This document shows positions 36,721 to 49,040 of a stretch of DNA of 64,000 nucleotides, piece after piece (position 1 is the first letter of the stretch; the number at the start of each line of letters is the position of its first letter). The stretch is taken from positions 82,995,260 through 83,059,259 of the forward strand of contig NC_065530.1 of the NCBI RefSeq assembly GCF_020184175.1. Reading direction: 5' to 3'. This DNA is from Aphis gossypii (lineage: Eukaryota; Arthropoda; Insecta; Hemiptera; Aphididae). The notes under the pieces are model-generated. The model worked only from the letters and a program-made list of their open reading frames with translations, was not told where the DNA came from and did no database searches. Made by a program: the position numbers and the translations under genes.

Positions 36721-39600
36721 TGCTCGATTTCTTTTTTTTTTTATTGGGTTGGTAGGTCCTGGATCTTGATCGTGTGTAGTCGTATGTTACCATTATTACT
36801 TAAAAATAATATTATTTTAAATTAACTTAATATTATGTATCGCGTACCTATGCATTAATACATTTACGTAGTTTTATAATTAACCTAAGAGTATAATGTA
36901 ATAATCATTAATTAAGAACATGTTAAAACATGGTAAAACGAATAGAAATTGAACGCATCTGGGTAATTAATTTATTAAAATGATAATAATTATTTTAATT
37001 TATGGATGGTATTCCTAGCAATATTTTGCCCGAAGTATTTAAACGTTTCACTGTGCCGCATTTTCAGTCTTGCGTTTCGTGGCATCGTCGGACTATAATA
37101 ATAATATAGTCATCCGTGGTTGAGTGTGCTCTGATGCACTGCGACATATGCATAAATACACACACTATACACAAACGATTTTCACAGTGTTGTGAATCCG
37201 TTAAATCGAAAAACGACAGTATTATTGTTTACCCGACAGCGATTAGGTTCAGAAAAAATTCGTATAACTCTATGAAGCTTTAATGTATGTGTATATATAA
37301 AACAGTTAGTTTTTATACAACCGTTTCATTGGCAATTTTTTACATATTCCTAGTGTAGCTGTTACTGTGTTACTTGTGTGCTGCGGGCTGAGCAGAGTCG
37401 TACAAGTATTTTTTACGTTCATACGTCGTTTTAATATAAAACCAGTAATAAACAATATCAACATCCGGTCTCCACCACACTGCATATATATGTACGTGAT
37501 TAATAATATTGTTCGTCATAACATACAAATAGTATAAATATAAATAGTGCATTTATATTCATATTATAATATTATGTTGTGTATCTATAATTTTACTGTT
37601 TACTCCACACTTTCCTCGATAAAAGGGAATCCATGCGAATCGTATGATACGACTGTAAAATATATGTAATAGTTGTATTAAGTATGAAATATATTATATA
37701 CTTTATTTCAAACGCTCGTAAGAATTCGTCGAGACGCGTGTACCTATATATAGGTATGTACATAATACGAGTATATAACTTTTTAATATCGAAATAAGAT
37801 TGTTAGTCGGTGGAAATTGTTTTATGACCGCTTAAGAAACACGAGTACGCACTTCGCATGAATTACAACTGAAGCGGCGGTTGGCCGCTGCGGGCTACTA
37901 TAATATACCCTATAGAGTTAGATACCTACGTTTTATTTTTTATTTTCATGTACCTACCTGTATTGCTACAGCGTACGATCGCGATCCGATGCATAGAAGG
38001 TATGCCGTTCAACACGCAAGTTACATAAAAAGATATAAAATATAGAAATAAAATGGGAAATTTTTTTTTTTTTTACTACTGCTATTAAGTATTAGTCGGA
38101 GACGGTAAATTTATTGAGTACAATGTACAATATATATGCATAAGACGATTACCCGCTGCAGCATAACAAACTTAGCTAATTTGTTGCTCACTAATTTGTA
38201 TAGGACATTCACATAGTGTAGTGTTTGCGTATCTAATGTATATCATACAGTGTAAACATACACCCAGAGATTTACTTGCGGAGCGTTTTTCGACAAATAA
38301 GCCACAGTTTAGAAAGGAAAATGTTTAAATAAAAAAAATAATTGTATAATATAATATACCCTCCACCATCGCTTCTGGTTGAGTTGCTACAGTGTCAACA
38401 CCTTCGGGCTTCGAGTTCCTAGAACTGAGTGTAATTTCATCAGTATTTTTAATTTTTATAAAAAGTTTTGAGACAGGCGAGGATTTATTTACAAATCATC
38501 ATATTTTATCTTTTTAAAATTCTTTCTACATTTAATTAGTAGAGTAAAAATCTAATATACGAAAGATAATGTTCTTATAAGTTATAACTTTAAGTTTTAT
38601 GTATACATTTTTTTAATAGAATATTTTACTTTAATATTCAAACTATAACAGCTAAATTTAGTTTAGCTAATAACTGATTAGTACATTACCTTTTGTACTT
38701 TTGTAACGAGACAAAGACAAACACATACGTGGGTGTAGCGCCCTCTTTACATTTATAATTCTATTGCAGTATCCAAAATTGTTGATACATATACCTGACA
38801 GATTTTCAAATATGAAAAAAAGAAATAAAAATAGATTTTGTTATGAAAATAAAGAATGAGGGTTAACCTCCTTTGCCATCACTTCTACTCACGTAGGTAC
38901 CTGAATAATCTCTCAAATTTACCCTTACAAAAGGCTATTGTTTATTGGATAATAAAGTCATTATAGATAACTTATTTTTCATATATTTATAAGCTTAACT
39001 ATCTATAGTAAAAAGATTTTCATATATCGTTTACAAAAAAAAAATATTTTGTTTAAAAAATGTGTCTTGACTCTAAGATAGTTTTTTTTTTGTTAATTTC
39101 CTATAGAACAATATGATATATTATTTATTTATATTTTAAGTACGTTTTCCAAAAAAAATCGACCATGAAACTACTGCCGATAGTAGCAATGAGACATAGG
39201 TACATTACATAATTTTACTCATAATAATATTATATTGTATATTTAGAATTACGCAAAAAAAACATCGATGCTATTGTATTAATTTAATTAAAATTTTATT
39301 TTCTATTAATAACTGGTTACCAACTTTAGATTTTTTACTAGTTTTATACTTATTATAGTACATTATCTTTTATAATAAACAACGAAAATATTTCAAATTA
39401 AATCCTGCTATAATAGGTATAGTATATAGCGTGTATTGTATACATATACTTATATTGGTAGTTTTGGAGGGTTATTGCTCGTGACGGATTCCATTCCCAT
39501 GAACATTTATAAACTCACCAATAAATTATTGGTACCGTTATTTAATCCAATTTTTTTTTTATTTTTGCTTAATAATTATTCGACCCCCTTGCGTGTACCT
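36721..39600. other. A+T-rich intergenic DNA
   Basis: Nearly 2.9 kb without a credible gene. Small patches of higher G+C (37020-37140, 37860-37910) are isolated. T-runs occur near 36731 and 38060. I see no repeat family here. Confidence 0.5.
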
Positions 39601-40680
39601 TTATAGTTTGTCGTCTGTCACAAAACAAAAACTGCGTCGACGTGTGTAAAGTGGGTTGGTGTCCGTTTGTGAGCATCATATACGTATATACATATATATA
39701 GTTTATCATATTTATTTAATACTACAGCCGCCACCGCAAGTATACAGAAAACAATGTGCCGAATAATTGCTATCCATTTTCTACGCACACACCGTACTGT
39801 ACATATATGTATAGGCCCCTCGGTGGACGAAGATGATGAGGAGACGGCGGCGGCGTATTCGTGTTAACGACTCGACACATTTTCGCCACGCTCTGCAAAT
39901 GACACAGCAACCGTTTCGGTTTGTAAACCGTATGATGTATATTTTTTGTATACATATATATGTATATAATATACCCCCACGAGCGGCGTTTTTACGCCCA
40001 CCGACGAGCATTTTTTCGTTTTCCCCTCCTCCCACTTCTTTTTTCCGTTCCGCTTGCTGCAGTTATATAAACGACACTCGTTTAATATATCCTCCGCGGA
40101 TATAAATGTGAACGTATTTTACACGCACACACACACATACATATATTATAGTATTATACTGTGTATACACACATACATAACAGCAGCGATGATCGCGGTG
40201 TGTGAGTGAGCGCAGTGTACAATGCTCCATACTCGCGTATATATATATATATATATAAATTTGGGGATTCGTTCTGCGCGCCGCAAGTCCTAAACACATT
40301 CTCTCCGCGCGTCGTGTTTGCATAAAATGGTACACGTGTCCGGGCTGGGGACGGGGTGGACACAAAAAAAAAAAAAACAAAAAAAAATTACAAAACAAAA
40401 CAAAGTCGCTTTTCGTCGTCATCCGCTGCGTTTTACAGCCAAACATTAAAACCATCAAAAGCAATTAATTATACGAACCGTTTGCGGGTCACCGCCAAAA
40501 TAAATCTGCTCTCGGCACTCTTTTTATTTTATTTTTATTATTATTATTATTATTGCTATTATTTTTATATTATATCTTTTTTTTTTTTTTTTAATGACAT
40601 TTTAACCCGCCGCCTACACGAGTTATCGAAATATATGATATTTCCCAAGCCGTTTTGAATCGTGACATAGCGTAGCGAAT
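39601..40680. other. G+C-richer island with pyrimidine and poly-A/T tracts
   Basis: G+C is raised from 39730 to 40520. It contains GACGGCGGCGGCG (39843), a TA repeat (40236-40257), AC repeats (about 40121-40137), A-runs at 40362-40387 and a 16-base T-run (40577-40592). Minus-strand and plus-strand frames overlap and are compositionally biased with no domain. Possible regulatory region or non-coding transcript. Confidence 0.3.
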
Positions 40681-43370
40681 GAAGTGTATATTTTATTTTG
40701 TTTTTTTATATACATTTATGTATATATCTACATATTTAATTGATGCAAACAATAAATAATATCCCAGAGGCCTGTACTTATTTGTAATATGTATAGCTGT
40801 GTTACTCGTATAGGCCTTATACTAATATAAGGTCTATGATTTTATCGTGGATTTTTATATAGTACAAAATTATAGATTGATTTCAATTAACATTATTTTT
40901 CTATCCTCAACTCTAAAACTTACTATATCATAGCAATTCGTATTAGGATACCTACCATACTTCAGGCATAGTGTAAATTATAATGTCTATGTCAATATAC
41001 AACTGCAATAATTAGTATAGTTGCAAGTAAATAGAAGTAGAACCATTGTTAATATTTTGCTCAGTTCAAAATTACATATCAATAGGTTTTATTCGTATTT
41101 TTAAATATACATTTATCAATCTCCAATTTACGACACTGTTACTATAATAAATTATTTTTATAAAATATGCTATTTATGCTATTTATTATTATGTATTTTC
41201 GATATAATTTAATTGTAATAATTATTAAACGAGCATCATATTAGTTACAGTTATACATTGTCAACTAAGAATATAATTGTTTTATCAAAACTATAGAATA
41301 AATAAGTGAAATGATAATTTTAAGTATCCGGTGGTGTTTTTATATTTGAATCATAAAAAAAGATAGATTTTGTCGAAACTGATGTAGTGTATACATTTTT
41401 TATGTTTTTGTACGTTTTTTTTTTATAGTTTTGAACTCCTATAGGACAAACTACATAATATAAGATCCGATTCACTACAAAATACCACCCTCAATTCAGA
41501 TGCTATTTTTCTACAATAAAAAGTGTCTTCTGACACAAAAAAAGTAATAGAGGTACTTCATTGCAAAATCAATCATTCGGTTCAGCAACCAAAATTACAA
41601 ATGTATTGCTCACAAATTACAAAATTGCTACTTGTATAATATATGGATGGATAGAACTATATAGAATCTTGAACAAAAGTCGATTCATTATATTATGTAT
41701 TGCAAATTTATGAAATGTTGAATTCTATACATTACATATAAAAATAATAGTAAAGAAATACTTCAATGTTTGAAATTGGAATACTCTACAAGTCTAGACA
41801 TAAAAAACAAATGTAAAATTTGAAGATTATTATAACTTATTATACTTAAAATATTATAAGTGTGCCAATCTGCCATAAATAGAGAAGATTTTTCCGTGGC
41901 CTAATCCTAATGGTCGTACAGTTTATGATTACATTTTAAGATATTTACATATAAATTAAATTTCAGCAAAAAGAATCATTGTATTTATTTTATACTTTTT
42001 GAGAAGGTTATTGGTTGAAGACGATAAAAATGTCATGCTGACACGTTCTTAATATTATGTATAATGTATACGTACATAATAAGTGATGTTTAAAAAAAAG
42101 TAAATTAGTAGCAAGGCAGTTACGATTTTTTTATTTGTGCAGTTCAAAATTATGATAGTACCTAAATAATAACACTAATAATAGGTATTAAGTATATTAA
42201 ATATATTATATTTTATAATGATATGAATTGTAAAAAAAAAAACCTACCTGTATAATAATAATTGTCGAAATATTAAAGTATAATACAGACGTCAAACACA
42301 CGTCATAATTTTGAAATAACGACGATCCGTTTTAAACCGGTTTAATCGGTGCGTTAAACAAACTGTGACACGCGAGCGGAAGTTCACGGATATCGTATAC
42401 GATTTTCGAGTATACTAATTCCTATGATTATTATTATTGTTATTACCGTTCTACGCGTATACGCGCATTACGCCTACTGACACATATAATTATTATGACC
42501 GGTAATTATATTATGTATAGATAGGTACTCACCTATATACGATTATTATATTATAGTAACACGCCCCTCCTACTTCTCCTCCTATCTATCTCTTACAACG
42601 GATATTGTAAGCCAAATGCGATTACGAACACTCGTGCGGTATTATCATGTATGGAATTACCACCGTATATTTCACGAGTATGCGCGTGTGGGTTGTGTAT
42701 ACGACTTGGAACTCCGAATTATGTCACGCAGTTATACATAAGTACATTATATACATAATAGGTACACTGCAAGTACGCGATAATCGCGTATACGATGGGC
42801 TTGTGTATATGTAATATCGAACGAATGTATATATCCATATTATCATCGTGTGTATAAATGTAATACCGAATAAAAAACTCGAGTATATACGGCTCGGCTT
42901 AATCAATAAATATATATATAAGTATGAGCGATGTTATGTATAGGGTGTTCGTTCAAACTTTGAGAATGCTCTAATGTCAATATGTATATCGTTAGCGAGA
43001 GGAATCGATAAATTATTGATCTTGGAAAAATAGGAAATGTTAAGGCACGACTATCCCGTATATAATAAATTTTAAGTGACATAAATGACATATACCCGCG
43101 GTCGTCACAAAACCACAAAAAACGTGTACCGTGCGATTACCATAGATACCCATCATAATGAGGATATTGTGAGGTAAAAATGTTACATTAGATACAGTGG
43201 TTGTTTGCGCCGGAATGGTTCTTGCGAGTATGGTAGTTGACCACTTCGACTCGCACCTCAAGTCAGGTTAGGTTAGGTATAATAAGGTATAATATAATAT
43301 AATTAATAATACAGAAAAAATTATAATAAAGATATAATAATATGATAACATCACCCGGTGTAGATATGAA
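40681..43370. other. A+T-rich intergenic DNA
   Basis: 40681-42270 is one of the most A+T-rich stretches and I see nothing in it but the hairpin at 40810-40837. From 42270 G+C rises slightly. A short GGTTAGGTTAGGT (43266-43278) matches two units of the insect TTAGG telomere repeat but is too short to mean a telomere. Confidence 0.5.
40810..40837. repeat. 12-bp-stem hairpin
   Basis: ATAGGCCTTATA-CTAA-TATAAGGTCTAT pairs over 12 positions with a single G:T wobble and a four-base loop. It is isolated in A+T-rich DNA. Too short for a typical microRNA precursor. Confidence 0.65.
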
Positions 43371-44040
43371 AGTCCAAAAATTATGTAGGCGGCAGTGTTG
43401 CCAATCTGAACCATCAGCTGAATTCCAACGATGGAGGCGGCGCGGCGTTAAAAAGTGAATTTTCCCAGTGGACGTGTTACGACGGCAGAACAAAATAAAA
43501 AATACGGCAAAACCGAGAAAAACGGACGGCGGCCACACTATCGAAACGAAGAATGCGAAAACGACGCACACGCGATTCGCAACGATATAGACCACAACGG
43601 TTAAAGGTCCAAGCGTATGAACGACCGATTTCGATTTCGTATCGACCGACGCGTAACAAATGGAAGAATGGCGATCCGCACTCGCGCACACGTGAATTCA
43701 CGACGGTGCAAAATTAACGAAGTTATCGCCAATCGGTAGGCAAATTATATACACTTAAAACAAACGCCGACAATAAAATAAAAGAAACGGTCACCTCATC
43801 GCACACGTAATATTAGCGCGCGTACTGAAAAACTGTCGAAAAAACACCCACGCAATAGGCGGCTGCCGAGTGAAGACAAAAGACGCGACCGTCGTCAACC
43901 AGTGACGCAGAGCGTCGCCAGACGAGCCCGATAAGCTCGGTCATTGGTCCGGCCGGCGGCGGCGGCGACACGGAGGTGAAGAAATTCGCCGGCGGTCTGG
44001 ACCATGGTTTAAGATCGCGAACCATGGTCTGGACAATACC
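43371..44040. other. Sharply bounded CpG-rich island
   Basis: A 670-bp block rich in CG dinucleotides with abrupt A+T-rich flanks, ending with the inverted repeat at 43994-44034. Frames on the minus strand (43263-43691 and 43813-44025) show no domain. Sharp boundaries and CpG density are what a promoter of an unannotated or non-coding transcript could look like, but I see no clear TATA, initiator or downstream exon series. Confidence 0.35.
43994..44034. repeat. Compound inverted/direct repeat with two CCATGG palindromes
   Basis: GGTCTGGACCATGGTT (43994-44009) is separated by TAAGATCGCG from AACCATGGTCTGGAC (44020-44034). AACCATGGTT is itself palindromic, so the arms form an inverted repeat, while GGTCTGGAC appears in the same orientation at both ends. 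This symmetry suggests a paired protein-binding site or a small duplication. Confidence 0.6.
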
Positions 44041-46180
44041 GCGACATAGATATAATGGGTATTTTGCATATTGTCCCGTAAAATACGTATACGGCTCAAA
44101 CAGCGGCTATGACGTTAATACGAAGTGACAAGATATAATATTATAAATGTGTATGTTTTGTTACGTCTACTTGTGCAATTGTAATGTAAAATATTTATTA
44201 TCATTTTGATTGTGTTAACGTGAGAAGTAAAAAAACGGTATTCGAAAAAAATTGGGAACCCGCGATATCTAAAAGTCTTTCATGAAGGGTCTGTGATTTA
44301 TAAAAAGTTAAGAACCACTGCATTAGAATAGAACAATTTAAGGACAGAATAGTAGAGCGATCAGACCTAATATTCACCAGTCATCAGTACCTATACTGAT
44401 AAAAATTCCACGTTCGCAAAGCGCAAAGGTTAGATAAGGGTATCTCAAAATGTTTGATTCGACTCGACAATACAATATGTTTCACAACGTATACGTACGA
44501 AAAATTAAAAAAACTCGTTATACGCAACATACATAGTTACACGTACAGATAACAATGGTCAGCCTCGCACGCTAAACTTATATACTTTGGTTTTTTTCAT
44601 GTCAATATTATAAAATAGCTACTGGTCTTTACTCTTTATTCACATACATCGCGAATGACAAAACTCGCAGTGATGGTACACACATCTCGATATGCCAGCT
44701 ACCACGTCGCACAATGCGCTTTACATATTTTAGATGGTACAAACGTGATTCAAATACATAAAAAGTGATTATACTATCATCAGTATTCGTATTGGTTTTT
44801 TAAGGTTTTTCCCTCGCTTATACTCGCGTATTATGCCACGATCTGCAAATAATGTGATTTCCTGCAGCTCTAATCATACGATGTGGATTTAATAGAAACT
44901 GGTCACCTCAACTCGCAGCTCTGTAACCTGTGATGCTTCAGCTATATACAGTACTTTAATGCTTATAAGTCAACATTATAATTTGCATGTTACTCTGCAA
45001 AGCTAAAATAATTATGCTAAATGTGTTTTTTCTCATTCCTTTTTGTGCGGCATTGATTGTTATCACTTCAATAATTCTATTGTCTAGATAATTTGTACAT
45101 GTGGCCAATGATTATAGAATAGACTATTGTAAATAGTCAAAATGAGAACAAAGGATATCCATAATTTCTCTAATTTTTTGTTTTTTTTTTTTTTATCTAA
45201 AGTTTCTATGGTTTACTTATAAGTTATTTATTTTTTGTATGGAAAATAAAATTCTATAATAGGTACCTACCCCAGCATGGCAGCATACGATGAATAGAAT
45301 ATAAAATACACTAAATAGTAAATTCTAAGTGAAATAAAGTAGAACTAAAATAATTTTAAAATAAAATATATAACTAAGTACAAATAAAATTATATAAATT
45401 CATAACATGCATGTTATAAAGGAAAAATATTATAATATATTTATAATATCTAGTTTTGAGAATAAGTTATTTGATTTGGGGTGGTGTTTATGATGTCCTC
45501 CCAGTTTTCATCAAACTTTCTCTTGAGACATTCATTGATGATATTCGTGACGTTGACTGTATATTAGATCACTACAGTTTCAATTTGGGGAGTCCGCCGT
45601 TATCCAATTATAAATTTATAATAAGTTCTAATTTTGTTTAGTCAGCACCAATTATTTTTCGAGAGCTTTGCAATGCATTTTTATACTTATACATTCATTT
45701 TTATTTTTATTTTTATATTATATTTTAATAAAATAATAAATTTCTTGTAATTATAACCGATAAAATAAATATTATTCATGACTCATGAACTCATGTTTTA
45801 GGTATAAGGTTTTTACGTTGTTTTTCATAAATAAATAAATAATAATAATTATTTTTTTCTCCACGATTTTATATTTTTTCGTTTAATCCTGATTTCGATT
45901 TATCCTGATGAGTTTATGTTCACGCTGGCTTGCGTTAATCTCATAAAATTAATATATTATTAAACAGACTAAATCGTGTCGACTAACTTCATCGCCTCCG
46001 ATATGATACGATGTGCCGTTACAATCACGATGCATTTGATTGCGGATATTGCATCGATATATCTACCTTTTACTTATTTATAATGACAACAATATATGTA
46101 TACATTCTCTGATTTAGACTGACATTTTATTATTTACCTATAGTATTATCGGGTTAATAATAGATGAAAATTTACAAACC
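44041..46180. other. A+T-rich intergenic DNA
   Basis: No gene is supported. The 61-codon plus frame at 45456-45641 and its minus counterpart are the only coding-looking text, and both are too short and lack a family. T-runs occur near 45181-45194. The patch 44640-44940 is slightly G+C-richer. Confidence 0.5.
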
Positions 46181-46780
46181 TCACTCTCGTCTCATGGATC
46201 CACCGCCCAAAGTGTTCGGTATTCGCACCCCCTCGTCTTTTATATAGCGTTATGCCTACCTGCAGCAGTTTGGGCGAGTCGGTCACCGTATAATATTCAC
46301 GTCACAAACCCTTTACGTTCTCACACCACCGCCATTGTAGCCTCTATACTAGTGGGTCAAAGGAACAGGAACTCTGTACATAACCTGCAGCAGCAGAGGC
46401 GACACCGACGAGTGACATGTGTCGTCATTTGGCCGTTAGATAGTCCACCAGACTAATAACATCATTTATGATAAATATATACGTAGAGAATAATAGGTAT
46501 ATAATATTATTATTATACAGCATCCAGTGTTGACCGCAGACAGCAGAAGATGATATGTATATTATATTATATAGCGACCCGGTCCCGCATATTCTATCGC
46601 TATAAAGGTGTATTATTGTCATATTTATATATATATTGCCACCAGCTACATATATACAACACATATTATGAATATTATATTATATCGATGGCGACGACGC
46701 GTGTGGGCGGAAGCGCTGCGGTCGAGGGACGGCCGCCGTTCACTATAATAGTTACACGTATACCTCTGCAAATAGAAAAT
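46181..46780. other. G+C-richer patch
   Basis: Raised G+C at 46190-46440 (including CTGCAGCAGCAGAGGCGAC) and at 46685-46740 (GGACGGCCGCCG). No credible frame. One of the islands closest to the 3' side of the Iroquois gene; candidate regulatory DNA by context only. Confidence 0.3.
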
Positions 46781-47480
46781 TGGATATATTATATGGCTTA
46801 AATAATTCCAATATCGGTGGTTAATAGTTTAATATGGATATTATACTAGACTGTAGCCATTTGTGCATTTTTTATACCTTATTATAGCTAAATCTTAAAC
46901 AAAAATCTGTAGGTATAACAAAATATAACATCATTTCCCGTACTATATTATACATTGCAAGATGCTGAATTGCGATTCCTTCACGACACTGGTGTCGCAC
47001 AGTAAAAGTATGCATTCTTGTGAATTCAGGGCTGAAGACCTTTCAAAAAATTATAGTATGATAATGATGTTTTTTTTTAAATTTTATGGTTGTGTTAGTT
47101 TCAAATTGGTAATCGTTGTTTATGATAAGGATTGTTGCAATCGTCGGCCGTCGCCTTTGATAGACGAGGATATGAAAATAATATGACTATTGCTGATACC
47201 GTCAGCAGCAATGTCGCGGAAGTCAAATGGTTGGTAAGTATGTGCATTTCTTGTAGTAAGTGGAAGTAGGAAATCTGTAAGTCTTTTCTCACATTTGAGA
47301 TGCGATGAATTCGAATGCATTTGAATTTAGATTGGATTCTCTCAATGTGCATATTGTATTTCTTCCCCTTCTAATAAAAATCTCGTACCTAAAAGCTTGA
47401 CGTTGGGTATACTCAAATATGGGTCACACGTACCTCTCTACGTATGACAATAATAACGCATACATACGATGCGTTTGGTA
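46781..47480. other. Intergenic DNA with overlapping short frames
   Basis: Overlapping frames at 46962-47186 (plus) and 47101-47352 (minus) of 74-83 codons have moderate complexity but no recognised domain, and they exclude each other. I do not support either as a gene. Confidence 0.4.
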
Positions 47481-48300
47481 GCTACATACATATCCATATT
47501 ATACATATTGCCGTCTCCTATACACATGTTTGTATAATATTATCATACACTCGTACCGCCGGTCGTACGGCGGCAGTGTAGAGACAATCCGTTGGTGGTC
47601 TGCTACGGCGGCGGCAGAAATGCCGCGCACATATTATTATATATATAATAATATATATCATGTGTGTGTGTGTGTGCGCGCGTTGTACACGCGTCTATAC
47701 GACACCACGTCGATTTGTTAAAAAACTCGCTTTATCTGGTCGCAACCATCTTCGGAGAGGTGTTGAAAGTCGATGAGAAAAACAACTGTTGGATAAAAAA
47801 AAAAAAAAAAAACCAAATATATATAAATATTCTCACCTCCTTCCGACGTACATAATATATAAAGCGCGAGCGGTGCAGTATACGTATACCGCCACCGCAG
47901 CGTGTAAAGTATATAAGTATACGCATAATATACATTCGAGTGCCTTGCGGTGATTTACGACCACCGTCACAATTTGGGCCTTGGAATGCGTTTTGCAACA
48001 ATGTGCACACACTATCTATCGCACGCTGCGGCGGCGATGCGCGCCGCACACACATTCTTGTCGTACGCGTTTAATTGGCCATTAAATATCCCTAGCGCAA
48101 ATATTTCACGCCGCCCGGTTGTCTTTCCTTCGCCCACCCGCCGCCGCCGCCAACCCGTATTTATATATTATTGTCCTGGTCCGTTATTACGCGCGTATAT
48201 TTACAGGCTTGATCCCTCTCGAGGAGTCTGCCGTAGTGGTCCATGTACGTATTGCATCCGAGCCCGCTCCTGCAGCAGTGAGTGCCATGGTCTTATACCC
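47481..48300. other. G+C-richer island with homeodomain-type palindrome
   Basis: Raised G+C from 47560 to 48300, with a TG/CG dinucleotide run (47661-47682), an 18-base A run (47795-47812) and CCGCCGCCGCC at 48138-48150. The 197-codon plus frame at 47950-48543 has no domain and extends beyond the island into A+T-rich DNA, so it is likely chance. The TAAT-containing palindrome at 48070 and following TATCCC make this the best enhancer candidate near the 3' end of the gene. Confidence 0.4.
48070..48086. promoter_or_regulatory. Candidate paired homeodomain-binding palindrome
   Basis: TTTAATTGGCCATTAAA is nearly self-complementary and presents two TAAT cores in opposite orientation around GGCC. 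TATCCC follows directly, resembling a Bicoid/Otx-class site in forward orientation. It lies in a G+C-richer island 3.6 kb beyond the stop of the Iroquois gene. The motif is visible; binding is inference. Confidence 0.35.
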
Positions 48301-49040
48301 GTGACTTCTAGACTTATATATTTGTATATATATATGTACTTGTTGCATGTAATAATTAATATTTCATTAGTCATTTGTTATATTATAACGCACAGTGTTA
48401 ACTCAATCTACCCATTCTTAAATTACCTGCCACCTACACGCGATATTATAAACTCGCAGTGTTTTCCGCAACAATTTTTATCTGGCAGCCGCTATACGAG
48501 AATTATAGACTGTATTCCTGTAAGCCCAATAAAACAAATTTAAAAATGTTAGTTTTATTTTTTTTTACTTTAGGTACCTATATAGATTCAAATATATAAT
48601 ATTATGCATGATTAAATATGTTAAATATACATATTCTGTGATGCATATCCATCATTACCCATAAAAACAATTTTCTGATACATATTAGTTTGGGAAACAC
48701 GATTGTGAATTACACGACAGCGTGTATGCACGATGGGGAACGTCTGCAACGAATATGGAGATGGCTCAGTCAAAATATTGTGAAATATAAATCATAATAT
48801 TACATTGAAGTAAGTCGCATTCAACACGAGTTCTTTTAATCCTTAAGAATTATGTATAACGTGTTTGTGACGAGACGATTTTTGATTTTCCTGCAAATAT
48901 GCACAGCAATCCTATGTGTTCCCTATACGTGATCATGTACATAATATAGTCAAACGATAGCAGCTATCGTTGCCAGGACGATAGTATCACATAATATAAT
49001 GTAATATATATCTGCTACAGCAGATGAGAAGACCGCCGGC
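48301..49040. other. Intergenic DNA with two short perfect hairpins
   Basis: A+T-rich until about 48700, then slightly richer in G+C. AACGATAG-CAG-CTATCGTT (48953-48971) and ATCTGCT-AC-AGCAGAT (49010-49025) are perfect stems 40 bp apart. They are described in Part 2. No gene. Confidence 0.5.

Noticed and set aside
40810..40837. Hairpin as a microRNA precursor
   Set aside because: The 12-bp stem with a 4-base loop is too short, and flanking sequence does not extend the pairing.
43266..43278. GGTTAGGTTAGGT as a telomeric (TTAGG) repeat
   Set aside because: Only about two units, inside a chromosomal arm with a gene on one side; too short to indicate a telomere or internal array.
45456..45641. 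61-codon plus frame and a coding-looking minus peptide (NECLKRKFDENWEDI)
   Set aside because: Very short, closed by stops on each side, no family recognised; possibly a tiny relic but not supportable.
47101..47352. Minus-strand frame starting MHIERIQSKFK, reminiscent of the tail of a non-LTR reverse transcriptase
   Set aside because: The resemblance is limited to about ten residues, and the rest has no motif; a second frame overlaps equally well.
47950..48543. 197-codon plus-strand frame
   Set aside because: No domain, biased Arg/Tyr/Ile content, crosses from G+C-rich into A+T-rich DNA without any coding signal change, and overlaps other chance frames.
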